Source: Helianthus annuus (Eukaryota; Streptophyta; Magnoliopsida; Asterales; Asteraceae). From it: 64,000 bases of DNA. Below are positions 35,810 through 48,427 of this stretch, piece by piece. Where the stretch lies: the NCBI RefSeq assembly GCF_002127325.2, contig NC_035447.2:24485780-24549779 (forward strand), given 5' to 3'. Each line of letters opens with the position of its first letter. Within the stretch, counting starts at the first letter, position 1. Below the pieces are notes generated by a model that had not been told where the DNA came from, searched no databases, and saw only the letters and a list, made by a program, of their open reading frames with translations. The translations under genes were made by a program, and so were the position numbers.

Positions 35810-37363
35810 GAGTAAACTGCCATTTTGGTCCCTGTGGTTTGGCCAGTTTTGCCACTTTAGTCCAAATCTCAAACTTATTACATCTGGATCCCTGTGGTTT
35901 GCATTTTGTTGACATTTTAGTCCAAAATCCAAAAACCCTATTTTTTTTACTGTTGCAACCTCCTATTTTGTCCTGTAGTGCAGGGGCATTTTGGTCATTT
36001 TGCTTTTCATTTTACATTTTCTTAATTAACTTCATCCCCAAATAAATCATCATCATCATCATAAAACTCTAACAGACTCTCTCTCTTCTCTCTCTAAATC
36101 GATCAGTTAAGTTGAGACCTAGATCGATCAACATAATCCCCAAATAAATCATCATCATCGTCCCACCTGAGCACCACTCCGGCGGCGTCCCTACCGAAAC
36201 TCAGATCCACCATCATCATCGTCATCTCTGCGTTCCTCTCTCTCTCTCTCATGTTTCTCTCTCATTCGTGTGTATTGGAGAGAAAAGCTTTGAGTTTCAG
36301 ATCTGAATCGAAATCAGAAATATTTTGATCTGATTGTTTGTGGGGGTTAGAGATCAGAGAGATTGGTGGTGGCGGTGGTGGCGGTGAAAGAATGAAGCAG
36401 AAGCTCCGGCGGCTGTGCGTCTTTTTTGGATGGTTTTAGCGAGAGGGCAGGTGGTGGGGCGGTGGTGGGTGGAGTGACGGTGGTGGCACTGCAGATCTGG
36501 ATCGAAATGGCAGTTTACTCTATGAGGCAGAGAGGAGCAAGGGTTTCTGAGGGTGGTTGCCGGCTCTTTCCGCCAGTGATTTTCATTATCTTCAACAACC
36601 CTCTGTTATATATGTATATGTATTGAGAGAGAGAGAGACAGAGAGACAACTGTTCTTTCGTGGTGTGTGTTGTTACTTGTTCTGTTATGCTTGTTCACCA
36701 TGATGCTGTGATGATTTCACCTAATCCGAGTCAAAATCGGGTCAACATTTGAGATTTTCCGCAGCTTGGCGTGGCAGAATCGGAGGAGGGCAAGTGCGCT
36801 TGCAACCTCTGTTTGCAGCCATGGCGGTTTTACAAATCGGTTTTTGATTTTCTTGAAGATGATGTTCTTGATTTTCTGGATTTTTTGGGTTTTGATGATG
36901 ATGTTTGATTATGTTCTTGAAGATACAGATCTGAGCCTCGTTTCTTTTTACAAATCGGTTTTTGTTTTGATTTGTTGTCTGTATTTTGATTTTTGTGATG
37001 GTTTCAGGTTTTGTTCTGGGTTCTTGATTTTCTTGAAGATGATGTTCTTGATTTTCTAGATTTTGATAATGAAGTTTGATGATGTTCTTGATTTTCTGGG
37101 TTTTGATGATGAAATTTGATGATGTTCTTGAAGATAGATGTTATTAATTATTGAAATGTTATAATAAATTAACATGGACCAAAATGCCCCTGCACTACAG
37201 GACAAAGTAGGATGTTGCAACAGTCAAAAAAATAGGTTTTTTGGATCTTGGACTAAAATGGCAACAAAATGCAAACCACAAGGACCCAGATGTAATAAGT
37301 TTGAGATTTGGACTAAAGTGGCAAAACTGGCCAAACCACAGGGACCAAAATGGCAGTTTACTC
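35810..37363. mobile_element. Mutator-like element with long TIRs (2)
   Basis: Inverted repeats of 187 bp (35810-35996 and 37177-37363) begin GAGTAAACTGCCATTTTGG and include CTGTGGTTTGG and AGTGCAGGGGCATTTTGG. The flanks TTTTAAAAA (35801-35809) and TTTTAAAAC (37364-37372) match 8 of 9, as expected of a Mutator-type 9-bp duplication. The TIRs are very alike, so the copy is fairly young. There is no transposase. The middle looks like captured leader or intron sequence with CT-rich and GATGATGTT-rich runs. Part of its right end is duplicated at 58541. Confidence 0.88.
36836..37135 (+). repeat. TTCTTGATTTTCT minisatellite
   Basis: Words such as GATGATGTTCTTGATTTTCT and GGGTTTTGATGATGA recur about five times with irregular spacing inside the Mutator-like element. 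The repeat grew by local slippage. Confidence 0.6.
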
Positions 37364-37575
37364 TTTTAAAACTTTTGTTGAACTTTAGTTTGCAATTGCA
37401 ATAATATATTGACATTTATATCAGACATGTTAAACTGAACCTAACCATTTTCACTCAGCGGATTTTAAACAAACATTCAGGGTTTTTCCAAAAACAATTT
37501 AATGTATAGTGTGACAGTTTTTTTATTTTTTTATTTTTTATTTTAAAAACATCAGTGTATACACAATAATGGACC
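37303..37575 (+). repeat. Left copy of 273-bp direct repeat flanking the copia array
   Basis: From GAGATTTGGACTAAAG to ATAATGGACC this segment matches 58541-58813 almost base for base, with only a few changes and a homopolymer length difference. It covers the last 61 bp of the Mutator-like element and 212 bp beyond. The copia array begins directly at its right edge. Confidence 0.93.
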
Positions 37576-37771
37576 TGTTGTAAAACTAGCCTAATAGCAA
37601 CCAATAGAAGGAGAAAGAAAAGAATAATAGAGGAAGAAAAGATTTGATATTTCATTGATTGAGGTGTGTTTACAATGAGATACAATAGGGATATATATAG
37701 GAGTATAAAACTTGGAGGGGAAGCTAATCTATTTTTGGTGTTGATAACCATAATAATATATGTTTATAACA
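37576..37771 (-). repeat. Copia array LTR A (outermost 3' LTR)
   Basis: 196 bp, TG...CA on the minus strand, with the TATA-like CTATATATATCCC near the middle. It differs from LTRs B-D at about two bases. GGACC (37571-37575) abuts it and is the half of the target site expected as a duplication; the other half is lost with the array's right end. Confidence 0.9.
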
Positions 37772-40700
37772 CTCCCCCTTGGTTATCAACTTTATACGCT
37801 TGGAGATGCTGTCTCGTTAAAAACCTTGTCAGGAAAACCCAATGGGACAAAACCTCAGATAAGGGAAAAAGAGTGCAGCGCGTATCATCTTCTTTGATTA
37901 CTTTTGGATTATATATGTTGCCTCATTAAAAACCTTACTAAGAAAACCCAATGGGACAAAACTTAGTCAAGGGAAAAAGAGTGCAACTTGAATAAGTATC
38001 CCCCTCATTTTAACATGCATCCTTTAAGTGACGTGTGTCCATCTTTTTTTGAAAGTCGAACAAAGCTTTTGTAGCCAATGATTTGTCGCTTGATCACTTA
38101 ATGTGCAATCCTTTATGTTGAGCAACGTTGTATAATCTTCTAATGAGAGATTAGGTGCCTCCTTCCAAAAAATATCACATGTCCACGACTGTGTTTTGTT
38201 ACATTCCTGTATCTACAAGACTAACCAAACTTGTTTTGATGGTTAGTAAAATATAATCACATATTGTTTATACCTGAAATATTTCTTTGAACTCATTCCA
38301 ATGTCTCTTCGATTGACAAAGGTTATATCATGACAATAAGCTCAAGTGAAAGATATTATAACCATACGTAGCTAGCAAAACATATTAATGCACATATGTA
38401 TTTAACGATGGTACTTCTAGAATGAGAATCTCTACTTCGGTAGGAGATGATAATAGGCATTTCTTATAACAAGTGACTTAAGAACCTTTAACATACTTTA
38501 AGGTTCAACTATGTCCATACTAAAATATCCCAACATCATCTTCTATATGTACTTGAGGGATTGATAAAATATAATTACATATATACTCGAACTGCAGTTC
38601 GAGTATTAATTAGACCGTGCCAAGGTCATTAAAAAATTCTCTCTCTAAAAGCTCGACAATTTATCTCGATGATACTTAGACATCATCACTGTAAATTGCG
38701 ATTATAGTGAACTTTTAAAAGAATGTTGATAAAACATGGCTAATTTAATCAAACTTGTATCCCTCTTTAGGCGAATCTCGACCCGACTATTTTAGTCCAT
38801 ACATATTTTGTCAACTTCATCTAGTATGTTCTTGAGGTTTTGACATCAATTCTTTTGGCATTATCAATCCATGAGGGAATTTATTCCATCTTATCCAAAT
38901 ATGCATGTGCTTTCACTCTTCAGAAGTTTTGCTACATAAATTTGCCCATTTAACACATAGATATATGTATTATATGCAAAAATGTCATGAACACTTGCTT
39001 AGTTGCTTTTATCTCCAAAATCCATATTATACAATGCGTGTACACTATTTATTGAGATATCATAATCACCATGTACAAGTTTTCTATGTATCATTATTGG
39101 TGCACAAGAATTACATCGTTAAGACGTTTCAATTCACCTTTAGGTAACTCATCAGGAGTTCAGTCGTATTCAAATATGAATATGTATACAACGATCATAT
39201 TGTTCTCGAGAACTTTATTTACATGATTTTGATAATTTAAATCCTCCAGAGACTTTCATGTAAACTTTCAGTATCAAGTGATAAATATTATTCATAAGAC
39301 GCAAATTCTCTCTTTAATATTATTACCAGACTAGTTTAATATTGGAAAGCTATTGTATCCACCACTGGAGAATACGATTCCTCATAATCAATATTAGGTC
39401 TTTGCGAAATCCTTGTGCCACCAATTTTGCCTTATACCATTTACTTTTCATTTATTGATTCGCATAAAAGACCTGTTTGTTTCTAATATGTTTTACAACA
39501 TTTGTTGTATGGACTACTGGTCCAAAAACTTTCCATTTCAATAGAGAATTCAATTCTGCCTCATTTGCGTCTTTTCGTTTTGGCCAATTATTTCTTTGTA
39601 TTTGTTCATAGGCAGATCTTAAATCTTGATCCTCATCATTTCATCATTACAAGCGCTATATTATATACAAAAGTAAAACGACGTCGATTTTATTTCGATT
39701 CCATACATATCTTAGACATGATACAACTTATCGAGATCTCTTTAGTTTCAGGTACCTGAGGTTCTTCTTGAACCATCATGTCTACCGTCTCTTCAGGAGA
39801 CCTTTTTAATATAACCTCGACTTGACCATCTTAATTAGTTGCTCCAACTTTCGAGGAATTTTATTATTGGAATTGACTAGTCTACCACGCTTCAGACGTG
39901 CAATAGACTCATTACAAACATGTGGTTGTCCTTCTAGGACACTCATCTTAATTGGAGCATTAGCAGTTGGTATATGTGACATAATCACCTTTTTAAGGTC
40001 AATGAATGCGTCTGGTAATAGATTCGCTAATATTTGTATATGAGTTATTCTTTGAACTTCTGGTTCACACTTTTAGTTTTTGAGGATCAATGATAATTCA
40101 TACCAACTCATTTATTTCCCAACTGCTTTTTATCTCCCCCTGATGTTGGGAATGTTAATCCATTGAGATGGATATCAATTAATTTATCATATATTCCCAA
40201 CCACCTTTTAAGGTCCCATCTTTGTGCGTAGTGGTGGATCAATTTCAATATATACCGCACAACCAAAATCTTAGAAGGGATATCTTTGGTTTCTAACAAA
40301 AAACCAATTATAATGGGGAGAAACTATTACAACATGTTGGCTTGATGTGTATTAATGTTATTGCATGTAAAATTACATGTATGCGTATATAAACATGAAC
40401 TTGCTCAAATGATTAGTGGCTTTGCTATCAATCGTAGACGTTCAATGATCGTTTTAACAAAAGCAATTTGTGTATGAACATAATCTACAGAAAGTTCAAA
40501 CTTATCGTCACTACTAATAAATACAAACAATTTGGATTATTGTGCTTGCTATCTTATTAGCTAAGCCATAAATTACACAAACATCAAGTTGTGAATTTGA
40601 TAACTATTTAGACGATGCGTCGATTTAAAACACTAAATGGTATCATGTTGGGATATGCATATCCCTTAATCACTTCCAGAATATTTAGGGTTACACACCC

Positions 40701-42894
40701 TTAATTGACAAATACATAATTTCCCTTAAGCGCAAACAATACATGCGATCAGCTAGAAGAATCTTCAAGTTCTTCATTATGTTTCACATCATCATTGACT
40801 CGGTGTGGTCTAACCGGTCATGCCAACTAATTAAATAATTATGATCCATAAACTTCTGGTTTATGATCGTATATGTATTACTTACACCTATGTAATACAA
40901 AACTTTCGATACGAGAGAGTGTCTTGTAACTTTTATAGTTCAACTATCATGTTATATTGTCACTCCTTAGTTTGCCACTTTTAGTGGTCCATCTCATTAT
41001 TAACATGACCATTTACAATTCTAAATGGTCGATCTCATTATTACAACTTTCTCAATTATGTCCATGATCACTACCTTTACAAGGATTAATATGTAATCAC
41101 ATTCACTTCAGGGAATGAGATAGAATATAAAAACTTTTATAAATTTTCATCCTTTACTCAGTCCCACGAGTATGAAATCATTTCAAACTATCATACTCTC
41201 TTAATAATATTCCTACTTCAATAACATATCTTAGGTATGACAAATGAAAATCTTTTGTCTAGTTTTTCATTATAAACAACCCTCTTTCCATATAATATAA
41301 ACTGAGATATATATATTTACATGACCGAGCCATATGTTATTTCCTGGTCTAAAATCATATAACATTCTACAAACTGATAATGAGATTTAGGGAGTATGAC
41401 AATTTAAGTGTCATATCTAACCATATGTATACTCTTTCTTGAGAGTGAGAATAAACCACAACTTTGGTTTAATTATTCTATTGAATACTATCTATACAAA
41501 TATATAGCATACTAAATACATTTAATACATGAAAAGATAACGTTATAACATGTCACCATATAAAACAAGTTATAGTAAATCTTTAGGAAGTGAGATTTTT
41601 TCAACACTTATAAAAAAATATATTTATAGATATATATAGTTTATGTGTTAACATACCATAATGTACATAACCAGTCACAAATATACCTTATATACAAATA
41701 TTTGTTACTCTATGCTTAAACATAAACAAATATCTTTATCAACTTCCCAAAATATGATTATTTATTACTTTCAAATAAGTCTTTATTTATAATAATAAAT
41801 ATTTCGACCAAATTCCACACATAAAAGGATATTGAGAGGTGTCTAGGAAACACATGTTTCTTAAAACCAAAACAAAATATGTGCATTCACAAACACATAA
41901 TATAAAGCACAATATAAATTACTTTCAATCATAAATTCATAACCATTTGTTCCAACTTTCATAAAAAAATATCATGTTTGAATGTGTATGATAAAAGTAT
42001 TAAAAAATAATACATACATATATATATATAGTGGTTATGGTTATCAACTTAAAAGTTTATATCTATTATAATCTATTTTGAGATCATTTTCTAATACATT
42101 TTACAATGTATCAATATACCAAGTTGCAAATTAACATATGATTTTTTAAACTGAAAGTATAATAAGAATAATGCATATAAATTGTTTAAATATCAACTAT
42201 GGAAGTAAGTCACGTGACACAAAACTAGGATATAATAATACTTAGAAACCTACTCTAAAAAATTGCACGCACACAATATATGAATGGAACATGAAAATGA
42301 ATATATGAAACTCATATATGGTGCTTAACAACTATAAAGTTTCTACCAAGATTGAGTTTTTCCAAATCTCCTTTTTTATTTCTTGGAAAATAAATTTCGT
42401 TGTTCCACGTATAAAAGTTACTCGTTTTTGTTGAAGATATTTACATATATTACTTATAAATTCAACCAAATATAAATTTAATATTAAATCTGGAACGCAA
42501 TTTTTTTTGACAGTACTAACCACTTTTTCGTTAATGTAATTAATACGAAGAATACAAAATAATCAACCAGTAAATAATGTTTATTTGTGAAATATGGGAA
42601 GAAAAATGATTTGAATGATTTTAATACAAAACCAATCGGCTTTTTTTCCCATTTATTACCCAACAATCAAATAAATCAAGTTAACTAAAATACAATTATG
42701 ATGCATAAAATTAAATTACTTACCTCATCGACAACTTGGAAACGAATCAGAGAAATTTTCGTTGATTCAACGAAAACGATTAATTGATCTCCATGGCATC
42801 CAGCCACCTTACACACATCATGTCAAGAGTTGTCGGCAACGACGGTGATGCCGATATTCTCTTCCAGCGCCAAAAGCAACTCGTGCTGATAACG
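37772..42894 (-). pseudogene. Copia array unit 1, internal region
   Basis: A decayed gag-pol on the minus strand. Integrase C-terminal homology lies at 40299-40108 (RWLGIYDK, TFPTSGGDKKQ). The linker is at 39988-39806 (NAPIKMSVLEGQ, ARLKRGR). The reverse transcriptase start lies at about 39625-39410 (NNWPKRKDANEAEL, KVFGPVVHT, KAKLVAQGF), and a relic of the RNase H tail is near 38100. Gag is not recognisable in 40300-42890. Stops interrupt nearly every 60-90 codons. This unit holds the most private variants and the shortest (TA)n tract (about 13 bp near 42025). After LTR B the minus strand continues CGTTATCAGCACGAG, the probable primer-site region, whose tRNA I cannot name. Confidence 0.85.
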
Positions 42895-43090
42895 TGTTGT
42901 AAAACTAGCCTAATAGCAACCAATAGAAGGAGAAAGAAAAGAATAATAGAGGGAGAAAAGATTTGATATTTCATTGATTGAGGTGTGTTTACAATGAGAT
43001 ACAATAGGGATATATATAGGAGTATAAAACTTGGAGAGGAAGCTAATCTATTTTTGGTGTTGATAACCATAATAATATATGTTTATAACA
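42895..43090 (-). repeat. Copia array LTR B
   Basis: 196 bp, identical by eye to LTRs C and D. It serves as 5' LTR of unit 1 and 3' LTR of unit 2. Confidence 0.92.
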
Positions 43091-46000
43091 CTCCCCCTTG
43101 GTTATAAACTTTATACGCTTGGAGATGCTGTCTCGTTAAAAACCTTGTCAGGAAAACCCAATGGGACAAAACATCAGATAAGAGAAAAAGAGTGCAGCAC
43201 GTATCATCTTCTTTGATTACTTTTGGATTATATATGTTGCCTCATTAAAAACCTTACTAAGAAAACCCAATGGGACAAAACTTAGTCAAGGGAAAAAGAG
43301 TGCAACTTGAATAAGTCTCCCCCTCATTTTAACATGCATCCTTTAAGTGACGTGTGTCCATCTTTTTTGAAAGTCGAACAAAGCTTTTGTAGCCAATGAT
43401 TTGTCGCTTGATCACTTAATGTGCAATCCTTTATGTTGAGCAACGTTGTATAATCTTCTAATGAGAGATTAGGTGCCTCCTTCCAAAAAATATCACATGT
43501 CCACGACTGTGTTTTGTTACATTCCTGTATCTACAAGACTAACCAAACTTGTTTTGATGGTTAGTAAAATATAATCACATATTGTTTATACCTGAAATAT
43601 TTCTTTGAACTCATTCCAATGTCTCTTCGATTGACAAAGGTTATATCATGACAATAAACTCAAGTGAAAGATATTATAACCATACGTAGCTAGCAAAACA
43701 TATTAATGCACATATGTATTTAACGATGGTACTTCTAGAATGAGAATCTCTACTTCGGTAGGAGATGATAATAGGCATTTCTTATAACAAGTGACTTAAG
43801 AACCTTTAACATACTTTAAGGTTCAACTATGTCCATACTAAAATATCCCAACATCATCTTCTATATGTACTTGAGGGATTGATAAAATATAATTACATAT
43901 ATACTCGAACTGCAGTTCGAGTATTAATTAGACCGTGCCAAGGTCATTAAAAAATTCTCTCTCTAAAAGCTCGACAATTTATCTCGATGATACTTAGACA
44001 TCATCACTGTAAACTGCGATTATAGTGAACTTTTAAAAGAATGTTGATAAAACATGGCTAATTTAATCAAACTTATATCCCTCTTTAGGCGAATCTCGAC
44101 CCGACTATTTTAGTCCATACATATTTTGTCAACTTCATCTAGTATGTTCTTGAGGTTTTGACATCAATTCTTTTGGCATTATCAATCCATGAGGGAATTT
44201 ATTCCATCTTATCCAAATATGCATGTGCTTTCACTCTTCAGAAGTTTTGCTACATAAATTTGCCCATTTAACACATAGATATATGTATTATATGCAAAAA
44301 TGTCATGAACACTTGCTTAGTTGCTTTTATCTCCAAAATCCATATTATACAATGCGTGTACACTATTTATTGAGATATCATAATCACCATGTACAAGTTT
44401 TCTATGTATCATTATTGGTGCGCAAGAATTACATCGTTAAGACGTTTCAATTCACCTTTAGGTAACTCATCAGGAGTTCAGTCGTATTCAAATATGAATA
44501 TGTATACAACGATCATATTGTTCTCGAGAACTTTATTTACATGATTTTGATAATTTAAATCCTCCAGAGACTTTCATGTAAACTTTCAGTATCAAGTGAT
44601 AAATATTATTCATAAGACGCAAATTCTCTCTTTAATATTATTACCAGACTAGTTTAATATTGGAAAGCTATTGTATCCACCACTGGAGAATACGATTCCT
44701 CATAATCAATATTAGGTCTTTGCGAAATCCTTGTGCCACCAATTTTGCCTTATACCATTTACTTTTCATTTATTGATTCGCATAAAAGACCTGTTTGTTT
44801 CTAATATGTTTTACAACATTTGTTGTATGGACTACTGGTCCAAAAACTTTCCATTTCAATAGAGAATTCAATTCTGCCTCATTTGCGTCTTTTCGTTTTG
44901 GCCAATTATTTCTTTGTATTTGTTCATAGGCAGATCTTAAATCTTGATCCTCATCATTTCATCATTACAAGCGCTATATTATATACAAAAGTAAAACGAC
45001 GTCGATTTTATTTCGATTCCATACATATCTTAGACATGATACAACTTATCGAGATCTCTTTAGTTTCAGGTACCTGAGGTTCTTCTTGAACCATCATGTC
45101 TACCGTCTCTTCAGGAGACCTTTTTAATATAACCTCGACTTGACCATCTTAATTAGTTGCTCCAACTTTCGAGGAATTTTATTATTGGAATTGACTAGTC
45201 TACCACGCTTCAGACGTGCAATAGACTCATTACAAACATGTGGTTGTCCTTCTAGGACGCTCATCTTAATTGGAGCATTAGCAGTTGGTATATGTGACAT
45301 AATCACCTTTTTAAGGTCAATGAATGCGTCTGGTAATAGATTCGCTAATATTTGTATATGAGTTATTCTTTGAACTTCTGGTTCACACTTTTAGTTTTTG
45401 AGGATCAATGATAATTCATACCAACTCATTTATTTCCCAACTGCTTTTTATCTCCCCCTGATGTTGGGAATGTTAATCCATTGAGATGGATATCAATTAA
45501 TTTATCATATATTCCCAACCACCTTTTAAGGTCCCATCTTTGTGCGTAGTGGTGGATCAATTTCAATATATACCGCACAACCAAAATCTTAGAAGGGATA
45601 TCTTTGGTTTCTAACAAAAAACCAACTATAATGGGGAGAAACTATTACAACATGTTGGCTTGATGTGTATTAATGTTATTGCATGTAAAATTACATGTAT
45701 GCGTATATAAACATGAACTTGCTCAAATGATTAGTGGCTTTGCTATCAATCGTAGACGTTCAATGATCGTTTTAACAAAAGCAATTTGTGTATGAACATA
45801 ATCTACAGAAAGTTCAAACTTATCGTCACTACTAATAAATACATACAATCTGGATTATTGTGCTTGCTATCTTATTAGCTAAGCCATAAATTACACAAAC
45901 ATCAAGTTGTGAATTTGATAACTATTTAGACGATGCGTCGATTTAAAACACTAAATGGTATCATGTTGGGATATGCATATCCCTTAATCACTTCCAGAAT

Positions 46001-47328
46001 ATTTAGGGTTACACACCCTTAATTGACAAATACATAATTTCCCTTAAGCGCAAACAATACATGCGATCAGCTAGAAGAATCTTCAAGTTCTTCATTATGT
46101 TTCACATCATCATTGACTCGGTGTGGTCTAACCGGTCATGCCAACTAATTAAATAATTATGATCCATAAACTTCTGGTTTATGATCGTATATGTATTACT
46201 TACACCTATGTAATACAAAACTTTCGATACGAGAGAGTGTCTTGTAACTTTTATAGTTCAACTATCATGTTATATTGTCACTCCTTAGTTTGCCACTTTT
46301 AGTGGTCCATCTCATTATTAACATGACCATTTACAATTCTAAATGGTCGATCTCATTATTACAACTTTCTCAATTATGTCCATGATCACTACCTTTACAA
46401 GGATTAATATGTAATCACATTCACTTCAGGGAATGAGATAGAATATAAAAACTTTCATAAATTTTGCATCCTTTACTCAGTCCCACGAGTATGAAATCAT
46501 TTCAAACTATCATACTCTCTTAATAATATTCCTACTTCAGTAACATATCTTAGGTATGACAAATGAAAATCTTTTGTCTAGTTTTTCATTATAAACAACC
46601 CTCTTTCCATATAATATAAACTGAGATATATATATTTACATGACCGAGCCATATGTTATTTCCTGGTCTAAAATCATATAACATTCTACAAACTGATAAT
46701 GAGATTTAGGGAGTATGACAATTTGAGTGTCATATCTAACCATATGTATACTCTTTCTTGAGAGTGAGAATAAACCACAACTTTGGTTTAATTATTCTAT
46801 TGAATACTATCTATACAAATATATAGCATACTAAATACATTTAATACATGAAAAGATAACGTTATAACATGTCACCATATAAAACAAGTTATAGTAAATC
46901 TTTAGGAAGTGAGATTTTTTCAACACTTATAAACAAATATATTTATAGATATATATAGTTTATGTGTTAACATACCATAATGTACATAACCAGTCACAAA
47001 TATACCTTATATACAAATATTTGTTACTCTATGCTTAAACATAAACAAATATCTTTATCAACTTCCCAAAATATGATTATTTATTACTTTCAAATAAGTC
47101 TTTATTTATAATAATAAATATTTCGACCAAATTCCACACATAAAAGGATATTGAGCGGTGTCTAGGAAACACCTGTTTCTTAAAACCAAAACAAAATATG
47201 TGCATTCACAAACACATAATATAAAGCACAATATAAATTACTTTCAATCATAAATTCATAACCATTTGTTCCAACTTTTATAAAAAAATATCATGTTTGA
47301 ATGTGTATGATAAAAGTATTAAAAAATA

Positions 47329-47370
<42 letters not shown>

Positions 47371-48231
47371 GTTATGGTTATCAACTTAAAAGTTTATATC
47401 TATTATAATCTATTTTGAGATCATTTTCTAATACATTTTACAATGTATCAATATACCAAGTTGCAAATTAACGTATGATTTTTTAAACTGAAAGTATAAT
47501 AAGAATAATGCATATAAATTGTTTAAATATCAACTATGGAAGTAAGTCACGTGACACAAAACTAGGATATAATAATACTTAGAAACCTACTCTAAAAAAT
47601 TGCACGCACACAATATATGAATGGAACATGAAAATGAATATATGAAACTCATATATGGTGCTTAACAACTATAAAGTTTCTACCAAGATTGAGTTTTTCC
47701 AAATCTCCTTTTTTATTTCTTGGAAAATAAATTTCGTTGTTCCACGTATAAAAGTTACTCGTTTTTGTTGAAGATATTTACATATATTACTTTTAAATTC
47801 AACCAAATATAAATTTAATATTAAATCTGGAAAGCAATTTTTTTTGACAGTACTAACCACTTTTTCGTTAATGTAATTAATACGAAGAATACAAAATAAT
47901 CAACCAGTAAATAATGTTTATTTGTGAAATATGGGAAGAAAAAAGATTTGAATGATTTTAATACAAAACCAATCGGCTTTTTTTCCCATTTATTACCCAA
48001 CAATCAAATAAATCAAGTTCACTAAAATATAATTATGATGCATAAAATTAAATTACTTACCTCATCGACAACTTGGAAACGAATCAGAGAAATTTTCGTT
48101 GATTCAACGAAAACGATTAATTGATCTCCATGGCATCCAGCCACCTTACAGACATCATGTCAAGAGTTGTCGGCAACGACGGTGATGCCGATATTCTCTT
48201 CCAGCGCCAAAAGCAACTCGTGCTGATAACG
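43091..48231 (-). pseudogene. Copia array unit 2, internal region
   Basis: The same broken gag-pol as unit 1: integrase tail 45617-45426, linker 45306-45124, reverse transcriptase start about 44940-44730. Its (TA)n tract at 47337-47367 is about 30 bp. It shares some variants with unit 1 (ATGATCCATAA; TTTACTCAGTCCC) and others with units 3 and 4 (ACATACAATCTGG), so it is intermediate. All unit 1 stops checked are retained. Confidence 0.85.
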
Positions 48232-48427
48232 TGTTGTAAAACTAGCCTAATAGCAACCAATAGAAGGAGAAAGAAAAGAATAATAGAGGGAGAAAAGATT
48301 TGATATTTCATTGATTGAGGTGTGTTTACAATGAGATACAATAGGGATATATATAGGAGTATAAAACTTGGAGAGGAAGCTAATCTATTTTTGGTGTTGA
48401 TAACCATAATAATATATGTTTATAACA
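48232..48427 (-). repeat. Copia array LTR C
   Basis: 196 bp, identical by eye to LTRs B and D. Confidence 0.92.
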
